From: Arcuatula senhousia | Taxonomy: Eukaryota > Mollusca > Bivalvia > Mytilida > Mytilidae | Assembly: GCA_963971305.1 (NCBI GenBank) | Contig: OZ020307.1 | Location: 53,751,702 to 53,815,701 of the forward strand | Length of the DNA stretch: 64,000 nt | Direction of reading: 5' to 3' | Part shown: positions 10,680 through 21,567 of the stretch, piece by piece | Layout: every line of letters starts with the position of its first letter | Position numbering within the stretch: the stretch's first letter is position 1 | The notes under the pieces: model-generated | The model's database searches: none | What the model was told of the DNA's origin: nothing | What the model saw: the letters and a program-made list of their open reading frames with translations, nothing else | Made by a program: the position numbers and the translations under genes

Positions 10680-13600
10680 ATGAATGACATATCAGATGTG
10701 CAACCAGATGAAGCCCAATCTCATACTGAGGTCAGTTTTAAATTTTAAAATACTACATGTATTAGGCTAATTAAAAAAAATACCTTTGGTTCCGGTCACC
10801 TGACCAACTAATTTTTATACCCAACACAATGAAGTTGCGGGGTATAATAATTTTCACCCGTCTGTCCATCCATCCATCCGTGTGTCATACTGTTGTTGCC
10901 TGGATAGCACTTGCAATTCTTGATGGATTTTCATTAAACTTTGTGAAATTGTTTTTGTCTCGCCTGCGACGAATAGTCGCGGAAGGCGAGACATAGGTAT
11001 TACTTTCCGGCGGCGGCGGCGACGGCGGCGGCGTAAACTTTTTTGTAAGACTTTTATGGACGATGAATTGCTTGAAAAGTATAAAAGCTAGGCATCTGAT
11101 ATTTGGTATACAGACAGTTCAGGTTATGGTCTACGCAACTGTCACCATGCCGTTTGACCCTGACCCCATTTTCACGCTCCAGTGACTCTGTGAACTTAGA
11201 TCTTTTTTCAGGCCGTAAACTTTTTTGTAAGACTTTTGTGGACGATGAATTGCTTGAAAGGCATAATAGCTAGGCATCTGATATTTGGTATACAGACAGT
11301 TCAGGTTATGGTCTACGCAACTGTCACCATGCCGTTTGACCCTGACCCCATTTTCACGCTCCAGTGACTCTGTGAACTTAGGTCTTTTTTCAGGCTGTAA
11401 ACTTTTTTGTAAGACTTTTGTGGACGATGAATTGCTTGAAAAGTATCATAGCTAGGCATCTGATATTTGGTATACAGACAGTACAGGTTATGGTCTATGC
11501 AACTGTCACCATGCCGTGTGACCCTGACCCCATTTTCATGCTCCAGTGACTCTGTGAACTTAGGTCTTTTTCAGGCCGAAAAAATTTTTTGTAAGACTTT
11601 TATGGAAGATGAATTGCTGGAAAGTTATAATAGCTAGGCATCTGATATTGGGTAAACAGACAGTTGGGGTTATGGACAAAGCAACTGTCACCATGCCATG
11701 TGACCATGACCCCATTTTTACGCTCCAGTGACTCTGTGAACTTAGGTCTTTTTTTCAGACAGAAAACTTTTTGTAATACTTGTGTGGACAATTGATTGCT
11801 TGAATAGTATAATAACTAGGCATCTGTTATTAGGTATACTGACACTTTTTGTGTTTATATCAAGAAATGAAAGCTTAGGTAGTTGATTTTAGCGATGGTG
11901 CCAGCAGGCGAGACATACTTTTAGTGGCCACACTTGTTTATAGTAAATGCTTGGCTGGGATTTTTTTTTGAGTAAATTGTCAAGGGGGGCCAGTTGTTTG
12001 GGAGGGTACTTAAGAAAATTAACATATATCATTGTTATAACCCCACTCACTCGAAGAGTGGGGCTATATTGGAATCACCTTGTCTGTCTGTCCGTCCATC
12101 CGTCTGTTATAACTTTTGTAATAGATATCTAAGCTTCTGCTGAAGGGAATGCTTTAATATTTGGCAAGTCACTTTGCCTAGGTGACTTGTATCATGTCTC
12201 CCCTTTTCAGGTTTGTCACACAACTCCTTCCTGTTTACCGGGCGACTTGGGATTTTTCAGGTAGACTCTAAATGCAAATTTTGTAAAAGATTTTTCAGCT
12301 CCCAGGTAAAGAAATGTGTTATATTTATATGTTCAGAATGATGAGATCTACCTGTGGGCAAATTTTCGTAAAAATCTGATTACTGGTGTCGGAGTTATTG
12401 CCCTTTTTTGACGTTTTTTTGCTATTCCCCCCCTGCCACTTCGCAAAGAGGGAAATACTGGTGTGTGTCAGTCCGTCAATCTCTTGTAAGTGCTCTCACT
12501 CCTACAATTCTCAATGGATTTTCATGAAACTCAAACATAATGTTTATACTAATGTTACCTTCAACAAGTTCAAAATTCAATGCTGGTCCACAAATTTGGT
12601 GGAAGTTATGCTCCTTTGACTGTTAAAATCAATGCCAAATTCGAAAGTCAGTGCTTGTTGACAATTTTTGCTGAAGTTATAACCCTTTGAATGTTAAAAG
12701 TAAGGACAGTTACAAACATAAATATAAGAAATAGGTCACTTTGACCTAAATTTTCTGCATGGATTACTACAGATAATGTTTCAGTTTAGGCCCACGGTGA
12801 AAGCCGAAGGGGACTATAGGATTGCGCTCTGTCCGTTTGTCACGCCTCAGTTTTCCGCACTTTTTTTCTAAACGCTTATAGAAAATGAACTGATTTTTAG
12901 TATGTGAGTTAACCTTGATGAGCTACAGATCAAGTCTTAGTTTCATGCTGGTCCACAAATTTTTACGGGAGTTATGGCCCTCTGAATGTTGAAAATTCAC
13001 TGAAAATAATGCTTATTGATAATGAACTAATTTTTGGTATGTAAGTTTACCATGATAAGTTACAGATCAAGTTTGAATTTCTTGCCAGTCCACAAATTAT
13101 ATTAACAATGACTTTCCAACATATAAAACAATGCTCAAAAATTTATATAAGAGCATACAGCTGAAATCTCTTTTATAATAAGATACTAAACAGTTAAACA
13201 TCATAAATGTGTTTTTTTTTAATTTCAGGAGTTGGATCCTTGTGTTTGGAACATACCACATTCAGACAAAGTACCACCATATGTCAAACATTTTATGAAC
13301 ATAACTAAGTATAACAGTGCAAATTATTATTTTGCACAAACAAGATTTCATGAATATTTTTATGAATTTTTAGAAACAAATCTGAACAAATTAAATGAAA
13401 TTGGTGAAAATTGTATTGTTGGTGATCAAGGAATTGGCAAGTCCTCAACTGCAATTTACTATGTCCTCACATGCAAAGAAAAAGGCATTAAAAACATCCA
13501 TTATATAGACATGAACTTAGTGAAAGGAGAGATGCAGATAAATAGGCTTAAAGAATATGCTAAGGAAATTGAGTTTTTGGATGTTTTGATTCTTGATCAT

Positions 13601-15139
13601 GTCACCCTTTTTAATAGAGGCATAGTTGCAGATGTTGAATCTTTGGTGCCTACGAAACGAATAATATACATAAAAACAGGATTCTCAGCTTCTGCAAAGA
13701 GGAACAAAGTAGGCTACTTACTTGGGAAAGAATGGGAGTTGAATCGTGAGGAATTCCTTAAAATATGGATTGAATCCATGAAAAGGTCAAAGTTCATGAA
13801 CAACCTTGAAACCCAAAAGGATTTTATCACAGAACTTTACGATTCGTGTAAAGATAGGTTCATCTTGACACCAAGATTATTGCATAAAATCCACATCTTC
13901 TTCGTGATTGATGGTGATCAATATAGTAAAAATGACGAAGAGGGAAAGCATGTTGGTTACTTTATCATGAGATACAAATCTGGTTTAATTAAAGATATAA
14001 GAGAATTTGAATTGAGGCTGGTTAATATATTGGATTGTGGAACATATGAAGAAAAACAACAATGTGGTGAATTTTCTGTGAACACAAAAATTCTTTTGCA
14101 GCAAATCAAGTTGACAGGAAGCATCTTACTCACCCTCGAGATGTATTTCATGTTCATGATACCTGTCAATATCTTCAAATGTGAATTTGGAAGAGTGAAG
14201 AAAAATAACATGGAGAAAGATTCAAGGTTTTTGGAAATGGGATTTAAAGAGGAAGATGAATATGTTATTTTAAGACTTAGAGTTCCAGAGCTCTTAGACC
14301 ATTGGCAGAAGGTTTTCCCTTTTGATGTGATTGGTATTTTTGAAAACAAATATGGAATCAACATCAAACACTTATTATATATTTGCTTTCAGTCAGAGGG
14401 AATAAGGAAGGAAGTAGAGAATGAACTCATTCGTTTACAGTATCAGTTGAGAACACTCATTGTTCCAGGCGATCTCACCGTGATTTCAAATGTGGAAACC
14501 CAGTGCAAGGTATCAAATGCGTCAAATAATTGTATGTTAATTCAGTCCAATTCTGTTAATGTCAGCACGCTTGAAGATATAGCATTCATAAGACCTACTT
14601 TATCTCATCTTGAAAAAATCTCTGCCAAACTCAAGTTTCAAGGACATGACAGAAATGTTGAGAAATTAGCTTACTATTTGAGGGAAGAAATTCAAAAGAA
14701 CAAAGAACGTAGCCTTATTGTTCATCCTGCAATAGATAATATGAAGGGAATTGATTACATTGTGTATACTTGTATGGATGGTGGACCAGCTTCTGGAGCC
14801 AAAAAAGCAAAGAGACCAAAAAACCATGACATACCAATATTACATTTAGTACAAGTTGCTACAGGGGCAACACATAGTGGCATTTCTGTAGGAGAGGCTC
14901 TTAAAGTATTTCAGAGTGTTATGAATGGATTTTTACACCTCCATGTCACATTTATGATTGTAAGCAAGGAGTGCAATAAGTACAAATTGAATGGAAATAT
15001 TTCTTTTGAAAATGCATCAGTCATTAACTTAACTCATCTAGCTATGGATGGAATAATACAAGAGAGTAAACTGTTAAGTAGTATTGTTGACATGGTGAGA
15101 ATGTATCCCCTTGCCAATAAAGTTGCAAAGGGGATTTAG
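10680..15139 (+). CDS. Crinkler/RHS-like P-loop NTPase with possible nuclease tail (two exons)
   Basis: Exon 1 is 10677-10730 (acceptor TTCTTTTACAG, ATG at 10680, donor GAG|GTCAG). Exon 2 is 13229-15139 (acceptor TTTAATTTCAG). Both junctions are phase 0 and give MNDISDVQPDEAQSHTE joined to ELDPCVWNIPH, about 653 residues, stop TAG 15137-15139. Seen: Walker A GDQGIGKSS (about residues 82-90) and Walker B-like FLDVLILDHV (about 133-142), then a long alpha-helical middle. Near the end a block with G-IDYIVYT...ILHLVQVATGATHSG resembles the PD-(D/E)xK/REase-like tails of Crinkler and RHS proteins. Family knowledge: these couple a STAND-like NTPase to a nuclease and are linked to transposons. The function here is inferred. 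The 5' exon may not be the first. The gene's 3' end was duplicated at 17561. Confidence 0.72.
10956..11936 (+). mobile_element. Tandem-core Helitron/pearl-like element (HLE-B) in the intron
   Basis: Left end TGTCTCGCCTGCGAC; near the right end the inverse GCAGGCGAGACA (11904-11915), finishing at ACACTTG|TTTA. Between them are five units of about 182 bp (starts near 11033, 11215, 11397, 11578, 11762) preceded by a CGG-rich microsatellite. Non-coding. This layout matches bivalve 'pearl'/Helentron-derived elements. Confidence 0.8.
12038..12640 (+). mobile_element. Degenerate tandem-core element fragments in the intron
   Basis: Starts with the hairpin CCCACTC..CGAAGAGTGGGG followed by TGTCTGTCTGTCCGTCC, then diverged units with 'GGTGACTTGTATCATG', 'GAGTTATTGCCC' and a second CGTCAATCTCTTGTAAG start near 12470. 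Element limits are unclear. Confidence 0.5.
12792..13100 (+). mobile_element. Partial HLE-C element (two ~161 bp units)
   Basis: A leader with GAAAGCCGAAGGGGACTATAG and GTCCGTTTGTC precedes units like those at 32885-34490: CAGTTTTCCGCACTTTTTTT, TAATGAACTGATTTTTGGTA, GTCCACAAATTTTTA, GGGAGTTATGGCCC. The end lies just before the acceptor of the NTPase exon 2. Confidence 0.65.
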
Positions 15140-15464
15140 TAAAGGTTCTGTTACAAAACATTTGTGGGCAGCATATGATGCGTCTATATACCTAACGGTT
15201 CTGTTACAAAACTTTTAATTTGTGGACAGCGTATGATGCTTCTATACCAAACATCATGATTAAGGAGTCTGGGGGTTCTGAAATAGAGCATCTTTTTCAG
15301 TCATCTTGCAAATTTTGTCCTATTTTTAGTTTAAAAGATTTGTTACAGCATAAATGATGTAAAATTTATTTGCTCATTAAATTTTATTAATGAAAATATT
15401 ACACAATTAACACTTCAAAGGAAATTAAGCTTTTTCTCTAAAAATCTGATTTCAGGGGAGATAA

Positions 15465-15725
15465 TTGGCAGAAAAATATGTGACTAATTTTTACAAAGAA
15501 ATGACAAATGTATTAGAAAATTTAGTTTTCCTTAAATATCTCGAAAAGCAGTACCGTGACCCCATGTTTTTATTACAGAAATCAAAAGAACATCCATTTT
15601 TGTTGTTTTACACAAATTTGTGCAAATTTCTATGTCATGTTTTAAAAATATATGCATTTCAAGGATTTTCCTATAAGATCTATACAAATTTCTTAAAGAT
15701 TGAAACCAAATTATTTAAAAAATAA
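15465..15725 (+). other. Short unrecognised frame downstream of the NTPase gene
   Basis: An 86-codon frame without domains. The S2 copy (about 17970-19745) has deletions and an inserted element, so the frame is not maintained. Probably non-coding. Confidence 0.3.
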
Positions 15726-15839
15726 GCACCGTGACCTATTGTTTTATTGTATATTTTCAATGCTCATATCAATGTCAATTTACTATTAAACATGTTAAAG
15801 TTTGAAAAAGATCCTATGTCATATTTTTAGACCCCTAAA

Positions 15840-17311
15840 CAGACCTGGGGTCAATTACATGCTGAAGTAATTAATTACAATTCAATTACAATTACATTTT
15901 TTCAGCTAAATTACACATTACATTGTCCAAAATCTGAAAAGTAATTAATTAATTTACATTACAAATACAATTACTTTGGTAATGTAATTAATTACTTTTG
16001 AATTACTTTTTATGTGATAAGAAAAACGCATTTAAAAGACACTTACATGAATATTTTTGTCAAATGAATGTACATAAGGCTACTATCACCAGATGCATAT
16101 AACATCCAAAATAAATTTACTTCATTTAACTACAGTGTACATGTAGCATAATTGGTTACAGGAAATCTTTTTGGACATCTTTGTTCAAAAGCTTTCTCAA
16201 AATTAGGATCTGTCCAACTAGTTTTAAAAGCTGGCTTAAAATAAAATAGTGGCTAAAATATAGCTTAGGGACCAACCATTTAACTTGAAGGGGGGGCCTT
16301 GGTTTTTTCCTAAAAAATATTCTGAATATTATTTTTTATGAAAAATATATTTTGGCAGCAGAGGGTAAGAAAAAATATTCTGAAGAAGAATTTCTGCCAG
16401 ATAAAATAATGATGATAATGAAAAAAAATATTCTGTTGCGATGACTTCAAAAATAAATAGCGTGGAAAAAAAATTCTGATCAAAACAAAAAACCAAGGCC
16501 CTCCCCTTCAAGTTAAATGGTCCATCCCTTACAATTCCTAGGCAGTGATAAACATGGAACATAAATTTATTTTGTTGTTGTTCAATTTTCAAGTGCTATT
16601 TCATTTTTATGAACCAGCTTTTTGATATTGAATCATCAATTCCAAAAATTAATGTTAAGCTTAAAATATTTTATTTTATTATTCAGTAATTATGTGACAT
16701 TACAATAAGACAACTGCCAAAAGAGTGTTCTATTAAGAAGCCATGTTTGACATTCACTTGACTAAATATATATGTTTGTTGTTTTAGCTAATTGAACATT
16801 GAAAAGGTTTTGTTTTTTTCTATAAGATGATCCAATTGAGTGCCCAGGGCTTGGTGGTATGTTGTTTTAGTGGTTAGAAGGCTTTGGTGTATATCAAATG
16901 AAATAAAATAAATGAACTGTTTATTTAACTTACTTACACAATAAATGAAATACACATTTATCTATTTGTCATTTTCTTAATTTACTTTGCAAGAGTAAGC
17001 ATGTATTTAATGTTTATTGACAAAAAGAGGTCATTTTCAGTGAACTTTTGTTTTTTTTGTTAAAGTACAAACATACTATGAATTCATGAAAATGTATTCA
17101 TGCTTATTTTATTCATGATCATTCTGCGGAGCTATAATTTTGTAAGTAATGTAATGGTATGTAATTGAAATGTAATTGGCATTACATGCAAGATATGAAA
17201 AATAATGCATTACTTTCAATTACAAGTAATTAAAATTTGCCTCAATTACACATTGAAAACATGTAATTAATTACGGCTAATTACAATTACATTTTAATTA
17301 CCCCAGGTCTG
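15840..17311. mobile_element. Non-autonomous hAT-like element, 1472 bp
   Basis: Terminal inverted repeats CAGACCTGGGGT(C)AATTA / TAATTACCCCAGGTCTG, with 8 bp duplication CCCCTAAA (15832-15839 and 17312-17319). The paralogous empty site is at 27143-27156 (GACCCCCAAACTCCC). An 8 bp duplication with CA..TG ends is typical of hAT elements. The interior is very AT-rich with many TAATTAC/GTAATTA motifs and holds no transposase. Confidence 0.87.
16268..16528. mobile_element. Harbinger-like MITE nested in the hAT-like element, 261 bp
   Basis: The ends GGGACCAACCATTTAACTTG and CAAGTTAAATGGTCCATCCC are inverted repeats that continue into AAGGGG..CCTTGGTTTT / AAAACCAAGG. The flanking trinucleotide TTA (16265-16267, 16529-16531) fits the TWA duplications of PIF/Harbinger elements. 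The AT-rich interior folds on itself. Confidence 0.75.
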
Positions 17312-17560
17312 CCCCTAAACTCCCTTAAGTTCAAGGTCATGTTTGGACTTTGTAAAGGTCCATATCTTGGGTACTACATTTAGGAGGTCAATGATATTTC
17401 ACTAGTACTAGGCTATTGATATTTGGTATGCAGTTGTATTGAATCTGATCAATGCAGATCAGATTCATCAGCATTGAACATGTTGAAATGTTAACCTTTT
17501 TTTCTTAGGCAAAAAATATATAAATGTCTGTTTCCTGGTTCCCTACCTACCCTATTTTTT

Positions 17561-17711
17561 GAATGGAAATATGTCTTTTGAAAATGCATCAGTCATTAAC
17601 TTAACTCATCTAGCTATGGATGGAATAGTACAGGAGAGTAAACTGTTGAGAAGTATTGTTGACATGGTGAGAATGTATCCCCTTACCAAAGAAGTTGCAA
17701 AGGGGATTTAG
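17561..17711 (+). pseudogene. Duplicated C-terminal fragment of the NTPase gene
   Basis: About 48 codons ending at the TAG 17709-17711 repeat the last residues of the 10680-15139 protein (MSFENASVINLTHLAMDG...VAKGI) with a few substitutions. The fragment has no NTPase domain and no start of its own. It marks the left end of the second duplication copy. Confidence 0.85.
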
Positions 17712-18108
17712 TAAAGGTTCTATCACAAAACATTGTGGGCAGCATATGATGCGTCTATACCTAACATCATGATTAAGGAGGCTGGGGGTTCTAAAATAGT
17801 GCATCTTTTTCAGTCATCTTGCAAATTTTGTTCTTTTCTCAGTTTAAAAGATTTGTTACAGCATAATTGATGTAAAATTTATTTGCTCATTAAATTTTAT
17901 TAATGAAAATATTACACAATTAACACTTCAAAGGAAATTAAGCTTTTTAAAAAAAAATCAGATTTCAGGGGAGAAAATTGGCGGAAAAATGTGTGACTAA
18001 TATTTACAAAGAAATGAATTAGAAAATTTAGTTTTCCTTAAATATCTCGAAAAGCAGTACCGTGACCCCATGTTTTTATTACAGAAATCAAAAGAACATC
18101 CCATTTTT

Positions 18109-19621
18109 AGCTCACCTGGACCAAAGGTCCATGTGAGCTATTGCCATCACTTGGCGTCCGTCGTCGTCGTCGTCGTACGTTAACAATTTTTCAAAAATCT
18201 TCTCCTCTGAAACTACTGAGCAGAATTGAATGAAACTTGGTATGATTGATCCTTAGGGTGTCCTGCACCAAACTTGTGTTTCGATTTTTGATCTGTCAAA
18301 AAACATGGCCGCCGTTACTAAAAATAGACTAGGGGGGTCAGACTACTGTTTTTGGCTTATAAATCAAAAAGTATAAGAGATAGAGGAAATCTGAGGCCAC
18401 ACTACTGATTCAGCATCAAAAGCTCTACAAAAGTCTCCATTTGGTCAAAGTTGTCAGATGACCCCTTATAGGGGTTACGGCCCCTTAAAGGTGAAAAATA
18501 GCATTTTTTCATGTTTTTGGCCTACAGAATGAAAACTATTGCAGATAGAGATTAGCTGTTGCTTGCTTAAATGATTAGCTCATTTAGCTCTACGAAAGTC
18601 TCCATAGGGTCGAAGTTGTCAGATGACCCCTTATAGGGGTTACGGCCCCTTAAAGGTGAAAAATAGCCATTTTTCATGTTTTTGGCCTACAGAATGAAAA
18701 CTATTGCAGATAGAGATTAGCTGTTGCTTGCTTAAATGATTAGCTCATTTAGCTCTACGAAAGTCTCCATAGGGTCGAAGTTGTCAGATGACCCCTTATA
18801 GGGGTTATGGCCCCTTAAAGGTGAAAAATAGCCATTTTTCATGTTTTTGGCCTACAGAATGAAAACTATTGCAAATAGAGATTAGCTGTTGGTTGCTTAA
18901 ATGTTTAGCTCATTTAGCTCTACGAAAGTCTCCATAGGGTCGAAGTTGTCAGATGACCCCTTATAGGGGTTACGGCCCCTTAAAGGTGAAAAATAGCCAT
19001 TTTTCATGTTTTTGGCCTACAGAATGAAAACTATTGCAGATAGAGATTAGCTGTTGCTTGCTTAAATGTTTAGCTCATTTAGCTCTACGAAAGTCTCCAT
19101 AGGGTCGAAGTTGTCAGATGACTCCTTATAGGGGTTACGGCCCTTGAAAAATAGCGATTTTTCATGTTTTTGGCCTATACAGAATGAAAACTATTGCAGA
19201 TAGAGATTAGCTGTTGCTTGCTTAAATGTTCAGCTCATTTAGCTCTACAAAATTCTCCATAGGGTCGAAGTTGTCAGATGACCCCTTACAGGGGTTACGG
19301 GCCCTGAAAAAAGCGATTTTTTTCATGGTTTTTGCCTACAGAATGAAAACTATTGCAGATATAGATTAGCTGTTGCTTGCTTAAATGTTCAGCTCATTTA
19401 GCTCTACAAAAGTCTCCATAGGGTCGAAGTTGTCAGATGACTCCTTATAGGGGTTATGGCCCCTTATAGGTGAAAAATGGTGTTTTTGGCCTATAGAATG
19501 AAAACTATTGCAGGTAGAGAAAAGCTGTTGCTTGCTTAAATATTCAGCTCATTTAGCTCTACAAAAGTATAGGGTCAACATCAAGACCAGGTGAGCGATT
19601 CAGGCTCCTGGGAGCCTCTTG
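18109..19621 (+). mobile_element. Helitron/Helentron-like element HLE-A with seven ~165 bp units
   Basis: Starts AGCTCACCTGGACC in a T tract, followed by a GGACC..GGTCC hairpin, GTCGTC microsatellite and unit starts near 18462, 18627, 18792, 18957, 19122, 19282 and 19441. Ends CCAGGTGAGCGATTC, then the hairpin AGGCTCCTGGGAGCCT and CTTG. The empty site is at 15590-15612 (CATCCATTTTTGTTGTTTTA). Non-coding. Confidence 0.88.
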
Positions 19622-20847
19622 TTGTTATTTTACACAAATTAGTGCCGATTTCTATGTCATGTTTTAAAAATATATGCATTTCAAGGATTTTTCCTATACG
19701 ATCTATACAAATTTCTAAAAGATCGAAACTAAATTATTTCAAAAATAAGCACCGTGACCTATAGGCCAGCGACTATTTTCTGTAGGACGTCTAGTTTTCG
19801 AGTTTAATGTACCGGAATACCATACGGCTAAAAAATGTTGAGAATTAAAGATTGACATCTCTAGTTTCATATTATTTTGTTCGTAAGAAAATCACGTGGT
19901 CACAATTTTGTAAAATTAACATTTAATAGGGGTACCCTATTATCCTTATAGTCAGTGCCTATGGTAAGAACGATCCATTTCTGTACCACTATAACTATAT
20001 AATTATTTTACAAAATATTTATAATAGTTCAGATATAAGCTATCAATATACAATATAAAAAGTTAGCAAACATACCACATCGCAAAATAAGAAGCATTTA
20101 GAAATGTACTATTATTTACACAATTTTTACATATTTTTCACTAATAGTTCAAATTGCTTAGGTTTTAGATAACGCAGCATTATAAATTCTTTAAATGTGA
20201 ATTAAAAGGGACCTCTGTGCAAAATTTCGTAATTTTACGTTGCACCTAAACCTCAAAATCGTGAAAGAAAAATATATCACTGAAATGAAATCAATAAAAC
20301 GGAAAGTACTTTTCCGATACACGATTGTACTTTAATTGTGTCGGTCAATAATTAGTACGAACTCACTTGTTATTAATGCTCACAAATCGGCATACGGTCT
20401 ACTTTTTTGATACTAATATGTACGTTTATTGCATTTGAAGTGAAATAGCGTTTTGATTGTTGCTTTTTAGTCACAAAAAGCTTTTCTTTTTGACATCAAT
20501 TTTGACCGTTTTATAAAATACAAATCGAACCCTTGGGAAACGTTTTTTTTTCCGTATTTTGTATAGAATATAGAGTGTTTATGGTTTCTTTAGTTGTATA
20601 GTTTTCTTTGTTGTTTTTCTTTTGTGTTGTTGTTTAGAATTGTTCCTTGTTTCCTTATTTGTCCGGTTCCTTTTTTTCGCATAGACATGAATCTTTGATT
20701 TCTATAATTTTAGTTTTGTGCCAGTAAGTAATTGGTTTCTAGTATCAGCATTTGTTCAATTTTTTCCCGAGATTAATTATTATGGTTTTATTGTTTTTTT
20801 AACATTTTATGGGATTGTTGTTAGTTTAAAATCGCATGTGATACATT

Positions 20848-21567
20848 ATGGCGAGCTTTGACAGTCCAGTTAAATTTGCCCCTTCTAAGCCTAAAAGAAA
20901 GAGAGATGATTTGTTATTGGAAAAGTGTGTGATTTGTCAACAAGATTCGTCTGAAAAAACTGTCAATATGCGAAATATTGGTAAGAAAAGTTTTGCTATT
21001 GCACTAGCAAAACGCAAAGACTCGGTATTTGAAAGAGTTGTGCAGGAATTAGGATCAATTGAAAGAATACACGCTTCTGCTGTAACAATTGTGTATCATC
21101 CTAATTGTTATCGTTCTTACACGAGTAAACAGAATTGTGGAGTATTTGAAGACAGTGTTGCCGATAAGTCAGACCATGAAGATACTAAAGAAAGCAGAAT
21201 CGCAACTCGTTCATTGGTAGTTAATTTCGTAGAACAGAACAATTGCTTTATATGTAAACAGAAGACATACAAAAAGGATAGAAAGCTTCACAAACTGGAA
21301 TCACGTGATCGTGTCGACAAAATAACAAGAAGCGCAGAAGAAAACAATGATTTAGCTCTTCTAAAAATCATTAAAAATCCCGATTTTCTTGAACGAGCGT
21401 TATATCATAATGCATGTGTAACAAATTACTTGCTTAATGTAAAATCCGACAAAGCGCCAATTAAAACAAACGACAAAACCATTCACAACACTGCCTTCAG
21501 TAGTCTGGTATCTGTTATTGAACAAGATTTATTTGTTTTTGATGTCGCAGTTGCTTACAATGTATAA
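20848..21567 (+). pseudogene. Transposase N-terminal part (zinc-finger region)
   Basis: Starts MASFDSPVKFAPSKPKRKRD with a basic, NLS-like stretch. Two similar Cys/His modules follow: CVICQQ...YHPNCYRSYT (about residues 27-91) and CFICKQ...YHNACVTNYL (about 129-196). They fit the N-terminal Cys8-type finger of Academ transposases, presumably binding the TIRs. The frame runs into a stop at 21565-21567. The protein continues in another frame from the T-rich stretch TTTGTTTTTGATG (about 21530-21543), so a single-base change in that T run has broken it. The start was chosen as the first ATG ahead of the finger; no Kozak evidence is available. Confidence 0.75.

Larger units (their letters stand above)
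14986..17556 (+). repeat. Tandem duplication, copy 1 (S1): 3' end of NTPase gene and flank
   Basis: Runs from inside the last codons of the NTPase frame through its flank. It matches 17557-31300 once insertions are removed. Anchor matches are GGATTTAGTAAAGGTTCT, AAGCACCGTGACCTAT, GACCC(C/T/A)AAACTCCCTT and GCAGTTGTATTGAATCTGAT. In copy 1 the only large interruption is the hAT-like element 15840-17311. Confidence 0.88.

Noticed and set aside
13957..14367. 136-codon minus-strand frame
   Set aside because: Shadow of the NTPase exon on the opposite strand.
16329..16592. 87-codon minus frame
   Set aside because: It lies across the Harbinger-like MITE and AT-rich hAT interior; no motif.
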